This document shows positions 54,786 through 63,982 of a stretch of 64,000 bases of DNA, in pieces (position 1 is the stretch's first letter; each line of letters starts with the position of its first letter). The position numbers and the translations under genes were made by a program. The notes below the pieces were generated by a model. It searched no databases. It was not told the DNA's origin and saw only the letters and a list, made by a program, of their open reading frames with translations. The DNA lies in NCBI GenBank assembly GCA_964579795.1, contig CAZOHM010000007.1, positions 29,323 to 93,322 on the forward strand, given 5' to 3'. The DNA comes from JAEYFP01 sp964579795 (lineage in GTDB: Bacteria > Bacillota > Clostridia > Lachnospirales > Lachnospiraceae).

Positions 54786-55625
54786 ATGAATAAAAAACGT
54801 CACAAAAAAACAAAAATATCAAACATCATTCTGTTTCTTGTCCTGTCAATTCTGGCAATATGCATGATTGTGCCGTTTATTTGGCTTCTGTCTGCATCCT
54901 TTAAAAGTAACAACGAAATTTTTATCTATCCGATTCGCTGGATTCCTGACCCTGTCAGATTAGACAATTATATTCATGTGTGGACGGATATTCCGTTTTT
55001 CCGCTACTTTGTAAACACATTGACCTATTCAATCATAGTAACAATCGGACAGATTTTCACCTGCTCACTTGCGGCCTATGCCTTCTCTAAACTGCGTTTC
55101 CCCGGCAAGAACCTGATTTTCATGTTTTATCTTGCTACAATGATGGTTCCGTGGCAGGCAATTATGATTCCTCAGTTCATTGTCAACCGTTCACTCGGAC
55201 TGTACAATAAACCGGGGGCTGTAATCTTTATGAACCTGTTCAGTGCTTTTGGCGTATTCCTGTTAAAACAGTTTATGATGGGGATTCCTGATGAGATGTG
55301 CGAAGCTGCAAGAATAGACGGGTGCAGTGAAATCAAAAGCTTTACACACATTATCTTCCCGTTATGTAAAGCCGGAGTCGCCACACTTGTTGTATTTACC
55401 TTTACCTTTATGTGGAACGATTATCTTGCACCAATGATTTATCTGTCTGATGACAGGTACAAAACGATTCAGCTCGGTCTTGCTGGTCTTCGTTCCCTGT
55501 ATAAAACAAATTATGGACTAATTATGGCAGGTACAGTTTGTTCACTTGTTCCAATCGTTATTATTTACTGTATGGCACAAAAATATTTAATCGAAGGAAT
55601 TGCATTTTCCGGCTTAAAGGGCTGA
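54786..55625 (+). CDS. Sugar ABC transporter permease (MalG type)
   Basis: 279 residues with six membrane segments. The EAA loop is MCEAARIDGCSEIKSFTHIIFPL, with upstream GLYNKPGAVIFMNLF and the C-terminal MAQKYLIEGIAFSGLKG typical of MalG-type permeases. It starts 16 bases after the MalF-type gene with GGGAG upstream. No ATPase gene is present; clostridial sugar importers usually use a shared MsmK/UgpC-like ATPase encoded elsewhere. Confidence 0.95.
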   Translation: MNKKRHKKTKISNIILFLVLSILAICMIVPFIWLLSASFKSNNEIFIYPIRWIPDPVRLDNYIHVWTDIPFFRYFVNTLTYSIIVTIGQIFTCSLAAYAFSKLRFPGKNLIFMFYLATMMVPWQAIMIPQFIVNRSLGLYNKPGAVIFMNLFSAFGVFLLKQFMMGIPDEMCEAARIDGCSEIKSFTHIIFPLCKAGVATLVVFTFTFMWNDYLAPMIYLSDDRYKTIQLGLAGLRSLYKTNYGLIMAGTVCSLVPIVIIYCMAQKYLIEGIAFSGLKG

Positions 55626-55635
55626 GGCTGTTACT

Positions 55636-56946
55636 TTACTGCTGCCTGTCAAAAACCGCGGCTCTTTCTTCTTCAAACCGTGCCATTGCTTCATCAAGTG
55701 TGATTTCGCCGGCAAAATAGCTCTCCGCATTAGTACTGAACGCCTCGATTGTTTCCTGATATCCGCGTATGGCAAGCTGTTCTGTATACTTCTTTGCCTC
55801 AAAAAAATACCGGGTCGATTTTTTATTGGTAGCAGCCAGATAGCTGTCCATAATTTCTTGATTGTGATAAGCCGGAACCATCGCGTTTTGAGCAAAGATT
55901 GAAGCACCCTCCTTTCCGCAGAGGAACTTCACAAATTCAAAAGCCTCCTTCGGATGCTTGCAGTCTGAGGAAATACTGATGAACTGATATTGTCCCACTG
56001 AAGTTTTGGCATCTACATTGTCATCAACAGGAAGCGGGGCAATGTCCCAGTTCACCGCTGTCTGATCTTTCATGAGAAAATTTACCATCCATTCTCCCTG
56101 CGGAACCATAGCCACTTTTCCTGCTTCAAAACGCTGATAGACGTCTGTAGAAGGATCCTTTGAATCACGAAGTTCTATATAGCTGACATGAGAGCAGTCC
56201 TCGTTATATAAGCGGTTTAACAGTTCAAGAGATTTTCTCGAATACTGCTGATCATCATCAGTCAGATGCTGCCCATGCTGAAGTGCGACAAAGTTAGGAA
56301 TCCAGTTTGCAAAATATCCGCCCCATATTTTATCAGAGCCTGTACCGGACGTCAGCTTCTTTGCAAGTGCTGCATACTCCTCCCAGGTCATCTGTTTAGG
56401 GTAAGGCTGACCTGCCTGATCAAAAATATCTTTATTGTAATATAGTGCCCAGCAGGTAGCGCGTGTAGGAAGCGCATAATACTGTTCTTCGTATGTAATA
56501 TCATTGAACAGTGTCCCATATGCAGAAATATCAATTTCATCCTGCAGGATACCTGTTTCAACAAAATCTGTCATATTGTACATTTTGCCTTCTTCGACCA
56601 ACTGAATAGTTGATGCCATTCCTTTCGTATCATACATATCAATTTGCTGGTCAGGATCGTTCAACGAATCCTTAAGGAGATTTTCGTACTCGATATTGGA
56701 AAGTGCAGTCAGATTCACATTGATGTTTTCATGCATGGCGTTAAATGCATCAATGGCACCTGTGATATATAAAAGTTCGTCTTCCCATATATAGAGATTC
56801 AGTTCCACAACATCTTCCGTGGAAGACGAATTACTGTCGGGCGCAGACTGGTTCTGTTCAGTATTCTTTTCAGAGCAGGCAGTCAGTAGCAAAAGCGAGC
56901 TAATCACTGCAAATATGAAAAAGTTTTTTGAAAATGTAAGTTTCAA
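55636..56946 (-). CDS. Second sugar-binding lipoprotein, paralogue without permeases
   Basis: 436 residues with lipobox LLLTAC. It parallels the protein encoded at 52395 throughout: ALPTRATCWALYYNKDIF, PKQMTWEEYAALAKKL, NWDIAPLPVDD, GQYQFISISSDCKHPKEAFEF. Start is TTG at 56946 with AAAGGA about ten bases upstream; no in-frame ATG exists (a stop lies three codons before). It is transcribed away from the sensor kinase and has no own permeases. It may share the permeases to its left or act as ligand sensor for the kinase (inference). Confidence 0.93.
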   Translation of the reverse strand: MKLTFSKNFFIFAVISSLLLLTACSEKNTEQNQSAPDSNSSSTEDVVELNLYIWEDELLYITGAIDAFNAMHENINVNLTALSNIEYENLLKDSLNDPDQQIDMYDTKGMASTIQLVEEGKMYNMTDFVETGILQDEIDISAYGTLFNDITYEEQYYALPTRATCWALYYNKDIFDQAGQPYPKQMTWEEYAALAKKLTSGTGSDKIWGGYFANWIPNFVALQHGQHLTDDDQQYSRKSLELLNRLYNEDCSHVSYIELRDSKDPSTDVYQRFEAGKVAMVPQGEWMVNFLMKDQTAVNWDIAPLPVDDNVDAKTSVGQYQFISISSDCKHPKEAFEFVKFLCGKEGASIFAQNAMVPAYHNQEIMDSYLAATNKKSTRYFFEAKKYTEQLAIRGYQETIEAFSTNAESYFAGEITLDEAMARFEEERAAVFDRQQ

Positions 56947-56983
56947 CCGTATTCATTCCTTTCAAAGGAGGAGTATTTGTACT

Positions 56984-56989
56984 ATTATA
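56984..56989 (-). promoter_or_regulatory. Extended -10 for the second binding-protein gene
   Basis: TATAAT on the minus strand preceded by TGT. The -35 (TTTTAA at 17 bases) is weak. Promoter shared region with the divergent kinase gene. Confidence 0.5.
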
Positions 56990-57032
56990 ACAGTAACATC
57001 AAAACTTTAAAAGGTTGAAAAAGGTACTCACT

Positions 57033-58541
57033 ATGTTCTATTTCATTTTTGTAATTATTGTATTACTGTTATTTTTTATGACTCGAAGGGATAAAAGAGA
57101 GGCTGATAAATTTTTAATTGCTGCTCTTTTGATTTTCATACTTGATATTATGTCTCTGATTTTATATGTATCAAAGGATGTCTATTACTACAATGTCCTG
57201 AACGAGTATTTTCTGTTTCCAAAGGAAGCATGGAATATTCTGATGTATTCAAAGATTCCACGAAACCTGATGATTCATCTGATGAACCTCTTTTCGCTGC
57301 TGTTTATTTACTTTGCTGTACAGTTTGCTTTTACGTTTATGTCTGATATGCACCTGCGACGTAATAAAGTACTTCGCTGCGGACTGATTACATGGCTCTG
57401 TATCCAGTATGTGTTTTACAGTCCACAGGTCTACCGTTTTCTGTATTTGTCTTTATGTGGGCAGCAGCTTAGTGCTGCAAAGATTACATTGTTTGTACAT
57501 ATTATTGAAATTATGACCCGCTCAGTCAACATGCTTTTAATTGCATTTTCAGTAGCACTTACATTTTTATCAAATTCCAGAGTGCATAAGTCTCATTTTT
57601 TTAAAGGCTATGCTTTAGGAGAAAGCATCTGCTACGCCTGTATTGCGATTGCTTATTCCCTTACCTTCTGGTTTGCACCATCTATACTAATTCAGGTGTC
57701 AAAGCTTGCCGGCTATATTTCCTACCTGCAGGTACCGCTTACACAAAGTAATCAAGTAATCTATCAGTTTTTCCCGTACTATCTGACAGCTGCGGGATGT
57801 GCAATATTTTTTATTATTGTACGATACACATCACTGCAAAAAAAGCTTGACAATAATGAGCTTGAAATAAAACGACAGATTGATGCCGCAGTTGTGACCT
57901 CGAGAGCGTTCTGCCATTTTATGAAAAATGAGCTTCTGTCAATCCAGTCAGAGATTGAAATGTTTGAAGTCGGTGAGCAGAACGAGGATGTAAAGCAGCA
58001 GATTATTAAAGACTGTGAATATCTGTACTCTCGTCTTGATGAGCTGCATCACAGCACAAAGCTTTCGGAGCTGACGCTCAAGCAGACCGACCTTCTGACT
58101 ACTGTTAATGAAATCCTCTTACACATGAAAACACAACTGTTAAAATGCAGAGTATCTGTTGACTGCCATCCACCCATTCCAAATGTCATGATAGATATGG
58201 TTTCCTTTGAACAGGCAGTCCATAATATTATCAGCAATTCTCTGGATGCTATGAATCGTACACAAAAGGAGGAACACACTCTGCTCATTCAAATCGATGT
58301 CATTGACAAATGGGTGCAGCTGTCTATTACTGACAATGGCTATGGTATTTCAGAAGCTGACCTGAACAGTATTTTTTCTCCGTTTGTTTCCTCACAGCCA
58401 ATCAAAAAGCATTGGGGCATCGGTTTAACACTGACTTATAAAATCATTGAGGCGCATGGCGGAAAAATTGAAGTGAGCAGTTTGGAAAAGCAGGGAACAA
58501 CATTTAAAATTCTTCTGCCTTCCATCACATCTTTTGAATAA
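57033..58541 (+). CDS. Polytopic sensor histidine kinase (about seven membrane segments)
   Basis: 502 residues. By eye, seven hydrophobic segments cover residues 1-265, with no extracytoplasmic domain of size. A helical region carries the likely phosphoacceptor His in AFCHFMKNELLSIQ; the ATPase domain has IISNSLDAM (N box), DNGYGISEADLNSIFSPF (G1 and F) and GIGLTLTYKIIEAHGGKIEV (G2). It pairs with the LuxR-type regulator that follows, whose gene begins 13 bases after. ATG at 57033 has AAAGG eight bases upstream; the longer TTG start is less likely. It probably senses a sugar, or a sugar-loaded binding protein, outside the cell (inference). Confidence 0.9.
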   Translation: MFYFIFVIIVLLLFFMTRRDKREADKFLIAALLIFILDIMSLILYVSKDVYYYNVLNEYFLFPKEAWNILMYSKIPRNLMIHLMNLFSLLFIYFAVQFAFTFMSDMHLRRNKVLRCGLITWLCIQYVFYSPQVYRFLYLSLCGQQLSAAKITLFVHIIEIMTRSVNMLLIAFSVALTFLSNSRVHKSHFFKGYALGESICYACIAIAYSLTFWFAPSILIQVSKLAGYISYLQVPLTQSNQVIYQFFPYYLTAAGCAIFFIIVRYTSLQKKLDNNELEIKRQIDAAVVTSRAFCHFMKNELLSIQSEIEMFEVGEQNEDVKQQIIKDCEYLYSRLDELHHSTKLSELTLKQTDLLTTVNEILLHMKTQLLKCRVSVDCHPPIPNVMIDMVSFEQAVHNIISNSLDAMNRTQKEEHTLLIQIDVIDKWVQLSITDNGYGISEADLNSIFSPFVSSQPIKKHWGIGLTLTYKIIEAHGGKIEVSSLEKQGTTFKILLPSITSFE

Positions 58542-58554
58542 GGAGATAACAAGT

Positions 58555-59253
58555 ATGCCGGATATCAAAGTATTAATCGTCGAGGATATGGAGCCAATCC
58601 GCAAGCGATATGTAAAGATTATTAATGAAACAGAGAACTTTACTGTTGTTGGGGATGTAGGAACCGGTGAGGAAGCCGTAGCACTGTATGAGAAGACAAC
58701 GCCAGATGTCATACTGATGGACATTGAAATGGAGTCTGCAGATGCAGGTCTTCGAGCCTCACAGGCTATTTTTCAAAAGAATCCTTCTGTAAAAATCATT
58801 ATTCTTACAGTATACGAGGAGGATGAGCTGATTTTTGCGGCTTTCCAGCTCGGCGTCTGCGATTACATTTTGAAAAATGCAAAGCCGGAGGATGTCATTC
58901 ACAGCATTCGATGTGCATACGAAAACAACAGTCCTCTTCGTCCAGAACTGGCAACAAAGATTCTCAGTGAATTTAAGCGTGTACGTTCCTGTGAAAACAG
59001 CTTCTTATATGCAGTCAATATTGTATCCTCTCTGACTTCTACGGAGTTGGAAATACTGCACCTGTTAATCAGTCATAAATCCCGTTCTGAGATCTGTGCT
59101 CTCAGGCATGTTGAGATGTCTACCGTAAAATCTCAAATACATGGCATACTCAAAAAATTTCATATGAAATCTGTAGAGGAGATTGTCAAGCTCATTGATC
59201 AGATGAATTTGTATGATTTAATCTACAATAAGGTAAACCGAAAAATCGAATAA
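58555..59253 (+). CDS. Response regulator, receiver plus LuxR-type helix-turn-helix
   Basis: 232 residues. Receiver (1-125): VLIVEDME, phosphoacceptor in ILMDIEMESADAG, Thr in ILTVYEED and Lys in YILKNAKPED. The C-terminal LuxR/FixJ HTH (about 165-225) reads LTSTELEILHLLISHKS, then STVKSQIHGILKKF. It is NarL/LuxR-like, so it probably controls the flanking transport and glycosidase genes. ATG at 58555 follows AAGGAG; an in-frame TTG upstream is unlikely. Confidence 0.93.
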   Translation: MPDIKVLIVEDMEPIRKRYVKIINETENFTVVGDVGTGEEAVALYEKTTPDVILMDIEMESADAGLRASQAIFQKNPSVKIIILTVYEEDELIFAAFQLGVCDYILKNAKPEDVIHSIRCAYENNSPLRPELATKILSEFKRVRSCENSFLYAVNIVSSLTSTELEILHLLISHKSRSEICALRHVEMSTVKSQIHGILKKFHMKSVEEIVKLIDQMNLYDLIYNKVNRKIE

Positions 59254-59271
59254 AAAGGAGAAATTCACATT

Positions 59272-61308
59272 ATGCTGAAAAATACAGATAAAATACTATT
59301 TGGCGGAGACTATAATCCAGAGCAATGGCCACAGGAGCTCTGGGAAGAGGACATGCGGCTGTTCCAGAAGGCTCATGTTTCTGTAGTAACACTCAATGTA
59401 TTCAGCTGGAGCGCTCTGCAGCCTTCCGAAAATGAATATGATTTTTCAAAGCTTGACAAGATTATGGAGCTTTCAAAGAAACATGATTTAAAAGTATTTC
59501 TTGCCACTTCCACCAGTGCTCATCCTGCATGGATGGCAAAACAGTATCCTGATACGCTAAAGACAGATGCCCAAGGACGGAAACGTCATTTTGGCGGACG
59601 CCAGAATATGTGTCCAAATTCACCTGTCTTTCGAAAATATGCCGGACTGCTCGTACAAAATCTTGCAGAGAGATATCAATCCTACGACAATATTGCTGCC
59701 TGGCATATTTCCAATGAATATGGAGGCTACTGTTATTGTGAAACATGTACAAAGAGCTTCAGAAAATGGCTTGAGAAACGCTATCAGACAATTGATGCAC
59801 TTAATAATGCCTGGAATACTTCATTCTGGAGTCATACTTTCTATGACTGGGACGAAATTGTTCTTCCTGATTTTCTTTCTGAGGAATTTCATTTTGGATC
59901 AGCTGACGGTCCAGTCAAATCAACCTTTCAAGGTATCTCTCTGGACTATCGCCGCTTTATGACTGACAGCTATGTGGAATGCTTCGATATGGAAAAGGAT
60001 ATCATTCGTAAGTATACACCTGATGTACCTGTCACAACGAACTTCATGGGTGATTACAGTGAGTTGAACTATACAGACTGGGCTTCACATATGGACTTTG
60101 TTTCCTGGGACAACTATCCTTCCTATGACCAGAAAAGATCAGATACTTCCTTTTGGCATGATCTAATGCGTGGAATCGGTCATGGCAAAGCCTTTTCGTT
60201 AATGGAACAGACTCCGGGTGTATCAAACTGGCATCCATACTGTTCACTCAAGCGTCCCGGTGTCCTTCGTTTATGGAGTTACCAGGCAATGGCACATGGT
60301 GCTGATACTGTGATGTTCTTTCAAATGCGAAGAAGTATAGGTGCCTGCGAAAAATATCACAGTGCTCTGATTGATCATGTCGGTACTAAACAGACAAGAG
60401 TCTTCAAGGAAATGGCAGCTCTTGGACAAGAGCTTGAGCAGCTCGGTTCTAAGACACTTAATGCTGTTTCACCCGCAAAGGCTGCCATTGTATTTGATTT
60501 TGAAAACTGGTGGGCAACCTCTTTGTCTGCAGGACCAACGACTGCTATTAATTATCTGGAGGAAATCCGCACATGGTATCGCTTTTTTAACACCTCACAC
60601 ATTCCTGTTGACATTTTAAGTCCCGCTGATTCATTTTCTGATTATCGGCTAATTCTCGCACCCATGCTCTATATGAGTGATGAAGGTTTTGAAAATAAGC
60701 TTCGTGAGTATGTACAGCAGGGTGGACAGTTTGTCACCTCCTATTTCAGTGGCTATGTAAACAAAAATGATAACGTATATCTTGGCGGTTACCCTGCAAA
60801 ATGGCGTGATATTCTCGGAATATGGATAGAAGAAAGTGATGCGCTCATTCCGGGCAAAAAAAACTATTTTAACTATAAGAAAACGACTTATTCCTGCAAT
60901 ATATTATGTGATCTCATTCATTTGGAGGGTGCTGTATCACTTGGCGAATATCAGGAAGATTTCTATAGTAGTATGCCGGTTATTACAGAAAATTCATTTG
61001 GTAAGGGTACTGCTTATTATGTCGGCACCCGCTCTGAGGAGTCCTTCTATCAATCATTTTTGTCTGATATTTGTAATGACTGCGATATCAAGTCTATTAT
61101 GGATGCACCTGCATGTATGGAAATCACAGAACGTGTTAACTCAAACGGACATTTTTTGTATCTATTGAACCACTCTGAGCAGGTACAAAGCTGTGTTATT
61201 CCATACTCTGCAAACGAGCTGATATCCGGCAGTGAGTTCAAGTCTGGCCAGACACTTTCTCTTCAACCAAGGGATGTTATGATTCTAAAACAAAGCAGCA
61301 ATCCGTAA
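59272..61308 (+). CDS. GH42 beta-galactosidase
   Basis: 678 residues, no signal, so cytoplasmic. GH42 hallmarks: N-terminal FGGDYNPEQWPQELWEEDM, acid/base Glu149 in WHISNEYGG and nucleophile Glu312 in SLMEQTPGVSNWHPY. The zinc-site cysteines CYCETC follow the acid/base. Trimerisation and C-terminal domains are present (NYFNYKKTTYSC, NSNGHFLYLLNHSE). Typical substrates are beta-galactosides of plant galactan or galacto-oligosaccharides; a terminal beta-arabinosyl specificity cannot be excluded. AAGGAG precedes the ATG by 11 bases. It lies 18 bases after the regulator gene, so a kinase-regulator-GH42 operon is likely. Confidence 0.95.
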   Translation: MLKNTDKILFGGDYNPEQWPQELWEEDMRLFQKAHVSVVTLNVFSWSALQPSENEYDFSKLDKIMELSKKHDLKVFLATSTSAHPAWMAKQYPDTLKTDAQGRKRHFGGRQNMCPNSPVFRKYAGLLVQNLAERYQSYDNIAAWHISNEYGGYCYCETCTKSFRKWLEKRYQTIDALNNAWNTSFWSHTFYDWDEIVLPDFLSEEFHFGSADGPVKSTFQGISLDYRRFMTDSYVECFDMEKDIIRKYTPDVPVTTNFMGDYSELNYTDWASHMDFVSWDNYPSYDQKRSDTSFWHDLMRGIGHGKAFSLMEQTPGVSNWHPYCSLKRPGVLRLWSYQAMAHGADTVMFFQMRRSIGACEKYHSALIDHVGTKQTRVFKEMAALGQELEQLGSKTLNAVSPAKAAIVFDFENWWATSLSAGPTTAINYLEEIRTWYRFFNTSHIPVDILSPADSFSDYRLILAPMLYMSDEGFENKLREYVQQGGQFVTSYFSGYVNKNDNVYLGGYPAKWRDILGIWIEESDALIPGKKNYFNYKKTTYSCNILCDLIHLEGAVSLGEYQEDFYSSMPVITENSFGKGTAYYVGTRSEESFYQSFLSDICNDCDIKSIMDAPACMEITERVNSNGHFLYLLNHSEQVQSCVIPYSANELISGSEFKSGQTLSLQPRDVMILKQSSNP

Positions 61309-61325
61309 TATTGGATTGCTGCTTT
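61292..61325. terminator. Terminator hairpin shared by GH42 and the ArsR operon
   Basis: 13-bp stem (61292-61304 with 61313-61325). The left arm lies in the last GH42 codons. T-rich text follows on the minus strand (TGTTTTAG), so it mainly ends the metal operon. Confidence 0.7.
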
Positions 61326-61343
61326 GCAGCAGTAACTATTTAT

Positions 61344-61703
61344 TTATTCTTCTATATGCTCTCTTCCCTGGTTGATGATACTTCTGACATGATCATCTGC
61401 AAGTGAATAAAAAATAGACTTACCTTCTCTTCTGTTTTTAACAAGCTTGCTCTGCTTAAGTATCTTCAGCTGGTGGGAAATTGCAGACTGTGTCATTTGC
61501 AGTATTTCGGCAAGATCGCACACACAAACCTCAGACTCAAACAGTACATACAGAATCCGTATTCGTGTAGAATCACCAAACACCTTAAACAGCTCTGCCA
61601 AATCATACAGCTCTGTTTCCTCCGGCAGCGTCTGATTGACCTTAATAAGTAAATCCTTATGAACCTCTCTGCTGTCGCAGCACTCTATCACTGTCTCATC
61701 CAT
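61344..61703 (-). CDS. ArsR/SmtB-family metal-sensing repressor (CadC/CzrA type)
   Basis: 119 residues. Winged helix with DSTRIRILYVL, MTQSAISHQLKILKQ as recognition helix and GKSIFYSLADDHV. The metal-site motif SEVCVCDLAE matches CadC-type alpha-3N Cys pairs, and the N-terminus has a further Cys pair (IECCDS). Cd/Pb/Zn binding would release it from the operator at 63867. It is the last gene of the operon it is expected to control. Confidence 0.94.
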   Translation of the reverse strand: MDETVIECCDSREVHKDLLIKVNQTLPEETELYDLAELFKVFGDSTRIRILYVLFESEVCVCDLAEILQMTQSAISHQLKILKQSKLVKNRREGKSIFYSLADDHVRSIINQGREHIEE

Positions 61704-61742
61704 GATTTGTTCTCCCTTCCAAACATAGTTATTATACGTAAT

Positions 61743-63611
61743 TTACGTTCTTTTGACAAGAAGTATGCGGATGGCATTTAATACTGCAAGTACCATCACT
61801 CCTACATCAGCAAAAATAGATACCCACATATTCGCAATACCAATTGCACCGAGTGCAAGACAAATCAGCTTGATTCCGATTGCAAAATAAATATTTTCAT
61901 ATACAATCCGCATGCACCTTTTTGATATCATGATTGCTTTGGCAATTTTCTTTGGATCATCATCCATCAAAACAATATCCGCTGCTTCTATAGCTGCATC
62001 TGAGCCCATTGCACCCATTGCAATTCCAATGTCCGCTCTGGACAGTACCGGTACATCATTAATTCCGTCACCGACAAACGCAAGCTTTTCCTTTGGATGT
62101 TTGTTTTCAAGAAGCTCCTCAACCTTAGTAACCTTATCGCCGGGCAGCAGCTCGCTGTAAACCTCATCAAGCTGAAGTTCCCCAGCAACCATGTCTGCAA
62201 CATTCTTTCTATCTCCGGTCAGCATAACAAGTCTCTTTATACCAAGCTTCTTTAATTCTGATACTGTCTCCTTTGCATTTTTTTTCAGTCTGTCTGAAAT
62301 TAATACATGTCCGGCATACTCTCCATCAATTGCCAGATGTACTATCGTCCCTATATGATGACATTCAATATAGGAAATGTTCATCTGCTCCATCAGCCCT
62401 GCATTTCCAACTGCAATCTGTTTGCCGTCAACAACAGCCGTTACACCTTTACCGCTGATTTCCTGTACGTTCTTTACTCTTGACTTATCAGGCTCTTTAC
62501 CATATGCCTGAAGCAGACTCCTGCTGATTGGATGTGTGGAAAAGCTTTCAGTCAGTGCTGCATATTCTAATATAAGCTTCTCCTCATCCTTGTTATGATG
62601 TACACCAATTACCTCAAATACTCCTTCTGTCAGAGTTCCTGTTTTATCAAACACAACACAGTCTGTCTGTGAAAGTACTTCGAGATAATTTGAGCCCTTG
62701 ACAAGAATTCCTTCCTTACTCGCTCCACCGATTCCCGCAAAAAATCCAAGCGGAATACTGATTACGAGTGCACACGGACAGCTGATTACAAGAAATGTCA
62801 ATGCTCTGTATATCCATACCGTCCATTCCGGTGACAGCCCTAGAACAAGCATCTTTACAAGCGGCGGAAGTATTGCAAGCACAAGCGCACCACAGCAAAC
62901 AGTTGGCGTATAAATACGTGAAAACTTAGAGATAAAATTCTCAGATTTTGATTTTTTCGAGCTTGCATTTTCTACCATATCGAGAATCTTTGAAACGGTT
63001 GACTCTCCAAATCCCTTTGTTGTCTGTATGCGGAGCACACCGCTTTCATTAATACAGCCACTGATTACCGCAGCTCCAGCGGATACACTCCGTGGTACAC
63101 TTTCTCCTGTCAGTGCGCTTGTATCCAACATGCTTGTACCTTCCATTACGATTCCGTCAAGCGGTATCTTTTCACCGGGCTTTACAAGAATGATACTCCC
63201 TATGGCCACCTCATCCGGTGATATCTGTTGTGTAACTCCATCCTTTTCCAGATTTGCATAATCAGGTCGGATGTCCATTAGCTCACTGATATTCTTCCTG
63301 CTCTTTCCAACTGCATAGCTCTGGAACAGCTCGCCAATCTGATAGAACAGCATAACACCAACACTTTCTGCATAATCTCCAAGGCAGATCGCTCCCACTG
63401 TCGCAACAGCCATCAGAAAATTCTCATCAAAAACCTGCCTGTGAATAATACCCTTCCCTGCCTTTTTTAATATATCATACCCAATGAGGATATACGGAAT
63501 CATGAAAAGGGCAAACTGGACTGTTTTTGTTACAGGTAACAGCTTAAATGCTATAACAAGGATTATTGTCACAATGATTCGAAATAATACTTTTTTTTGC
63601 TTTTTCGTCAT
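61743..63611 (-). CDS. P1B-type heavy-metal ATPase (CadA/ZntA-like) without HMA domain
   Basis: 622 residues. The core is complete: actuator TGES, SCPCALVISIPLGFF in the metal-binding membrane helix, phosphorylation site DKTGTLTEG (about 317), SHPISR, and hinge GDGINDVPVLSRADIG. The usual N-terminal HMA domain is absent; it is encoded by the separate gene just upstream (12-base gap). SCPC followed by ALVISIP is typical of Zn/Cd/Pb exporters. AGGAG lies before the ATG. Confidence 0.95.
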   Translation of the reverse strand: MTKKQKKVLFRIIVTIILVIAFKLLPVTKTVQFALFMIPYILIGYDILKKAGKGIIHRQVFDENFLMAVATVGAICLGDYAESVGVMLFYQIGELFQSYAVGKSRKNISELMDIRPDYANLEKDGVTQQISPDEVAIGSIILVKPGEKIPLDGIVMEGTSMLDTSALTGESVPRSVSAGAAVISGCINESGVLRIQTTKGFGESTVSKILDMVENASSKKSKSENFISKFSRIYTPTVCCGALVLAILPPLVKMLVLGLSPEWTVWIYRALTFLVISCPCALVISIPLGFFAGIGGASKEGILVKGSNYLEVLSQTDCVVFDKTGTLTEGVFEVIGVHHNKDEEKLILEYAALTESFSTHPISRSLLQAYGKEPDKSRVKNVQEISGKGVTAVVDGKQIAVGNAGLMEQMNISYIECHHIGTIVHLAIDGEYAGHVLISDRLKKNAKETVSELKKLGIKRLVMLTGDRKNVADMVAGELQLDEVYSELLPGDKVTKVEELLENKHPKEKLAFVGDGINDVPVLSRADIGIAMGAMGSDAAIEAADIVLMDDDPKKIAKAIMISKRCMRIVYENIYFAIGIKLICLALGAIGIANMWVSIFADVGVMVLAVLNAIRILLVKRT

Positions 63612-63622
63612 TTTATCTTCTC

Positions 63623-63841
63623 CTAAATATAAATCTCTGCATCATCTTCCACTCGTTTGCAGTTTTTCACAACCTGTTTCATCACAGCCATAGGATCAGC
63701 TCCTTCATCAAATTCAATTGTCATTTTCAAAGCCATAAAATTAACGGAAGCATTTTTCACTCCTTCAGTCTTTTTTGCTGCCTCTTCCATTTTATTTGCA
63801 CAGTTTGCGCAGTCTACATCCATTTTATAAGTTTTAGTCAT
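63623..63841 (-). CDS. Stand-alone HMA-domain metal-binding protein
   Basis: 72 residues with a single ferredoxin-like HMA fold: MDVDCANCANKMEEAAKKTEGV carries the CxxC pair (Cys-Ala-Asn-Cys). It probably passes metal to the ATPase encoded directly downstream, replacing the fused domain of other CadA proteins. First gene of the operon; the ribosome site (GGTAATTAAA) is weak. Confidence 0.92.
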   Translation of the reverse strand: MTKTYKMDVDCANCANKMEEAAKKTEGVKNASVNFMALKMTIEFDEGADPMAVMKQVVKNCKRVEDDAEIYI

Positions 63842-63866
63842 TTTAATTACCTTTTTTCGTATTATT

Positions 63867-63886
63867 ATATGAGCATTTGTTCATAT
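63867..63886. promoter_or_regulatory. ArsR/SmtB operator palindrome
   Basis: ATATGAGCATTTGTTCATAT reads ATATGA-N-CA-TT-TG-N-TCATAT, an imperfect palindrome of the form bound by CzrA/CadC-type repressors. It lies just downstream of the -10 box, over the expected transcription start. Confidence 0.88.
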
Positions 63887-63896
63887 GTTTGATTTT

Positions 63897-63924
63897 ATTA
63901 TACACCTTACGGAATCTATGTCAA
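63897..63924 (-). promoter_or_regulatory. Promoter of the metal-efflux operon
   Basis: Consensus TTGACA (63924-63919), 16-base spacer and TATAAT (63902-63897). The repressor operator lies immediately downstream. Confidence 0.9.
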
Positions 63925-63948
63925 CAGATTTAAATAAAAAGGGTAAAA

Positions 63949-63982
63949 TAAAATCGAGCAGGCTCACTCCTACTCGATTTTA
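63949..63982 (-). terminator. Terminator of a gene to the right of the window
   Basis: Arms 63949-63962 and 63969-63982 form a 13-of-14-bp stem, with T-rich text (ATTTTATTTTA) on the minus strand. The gene it ends is outside the window. Confidence 0.8.
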
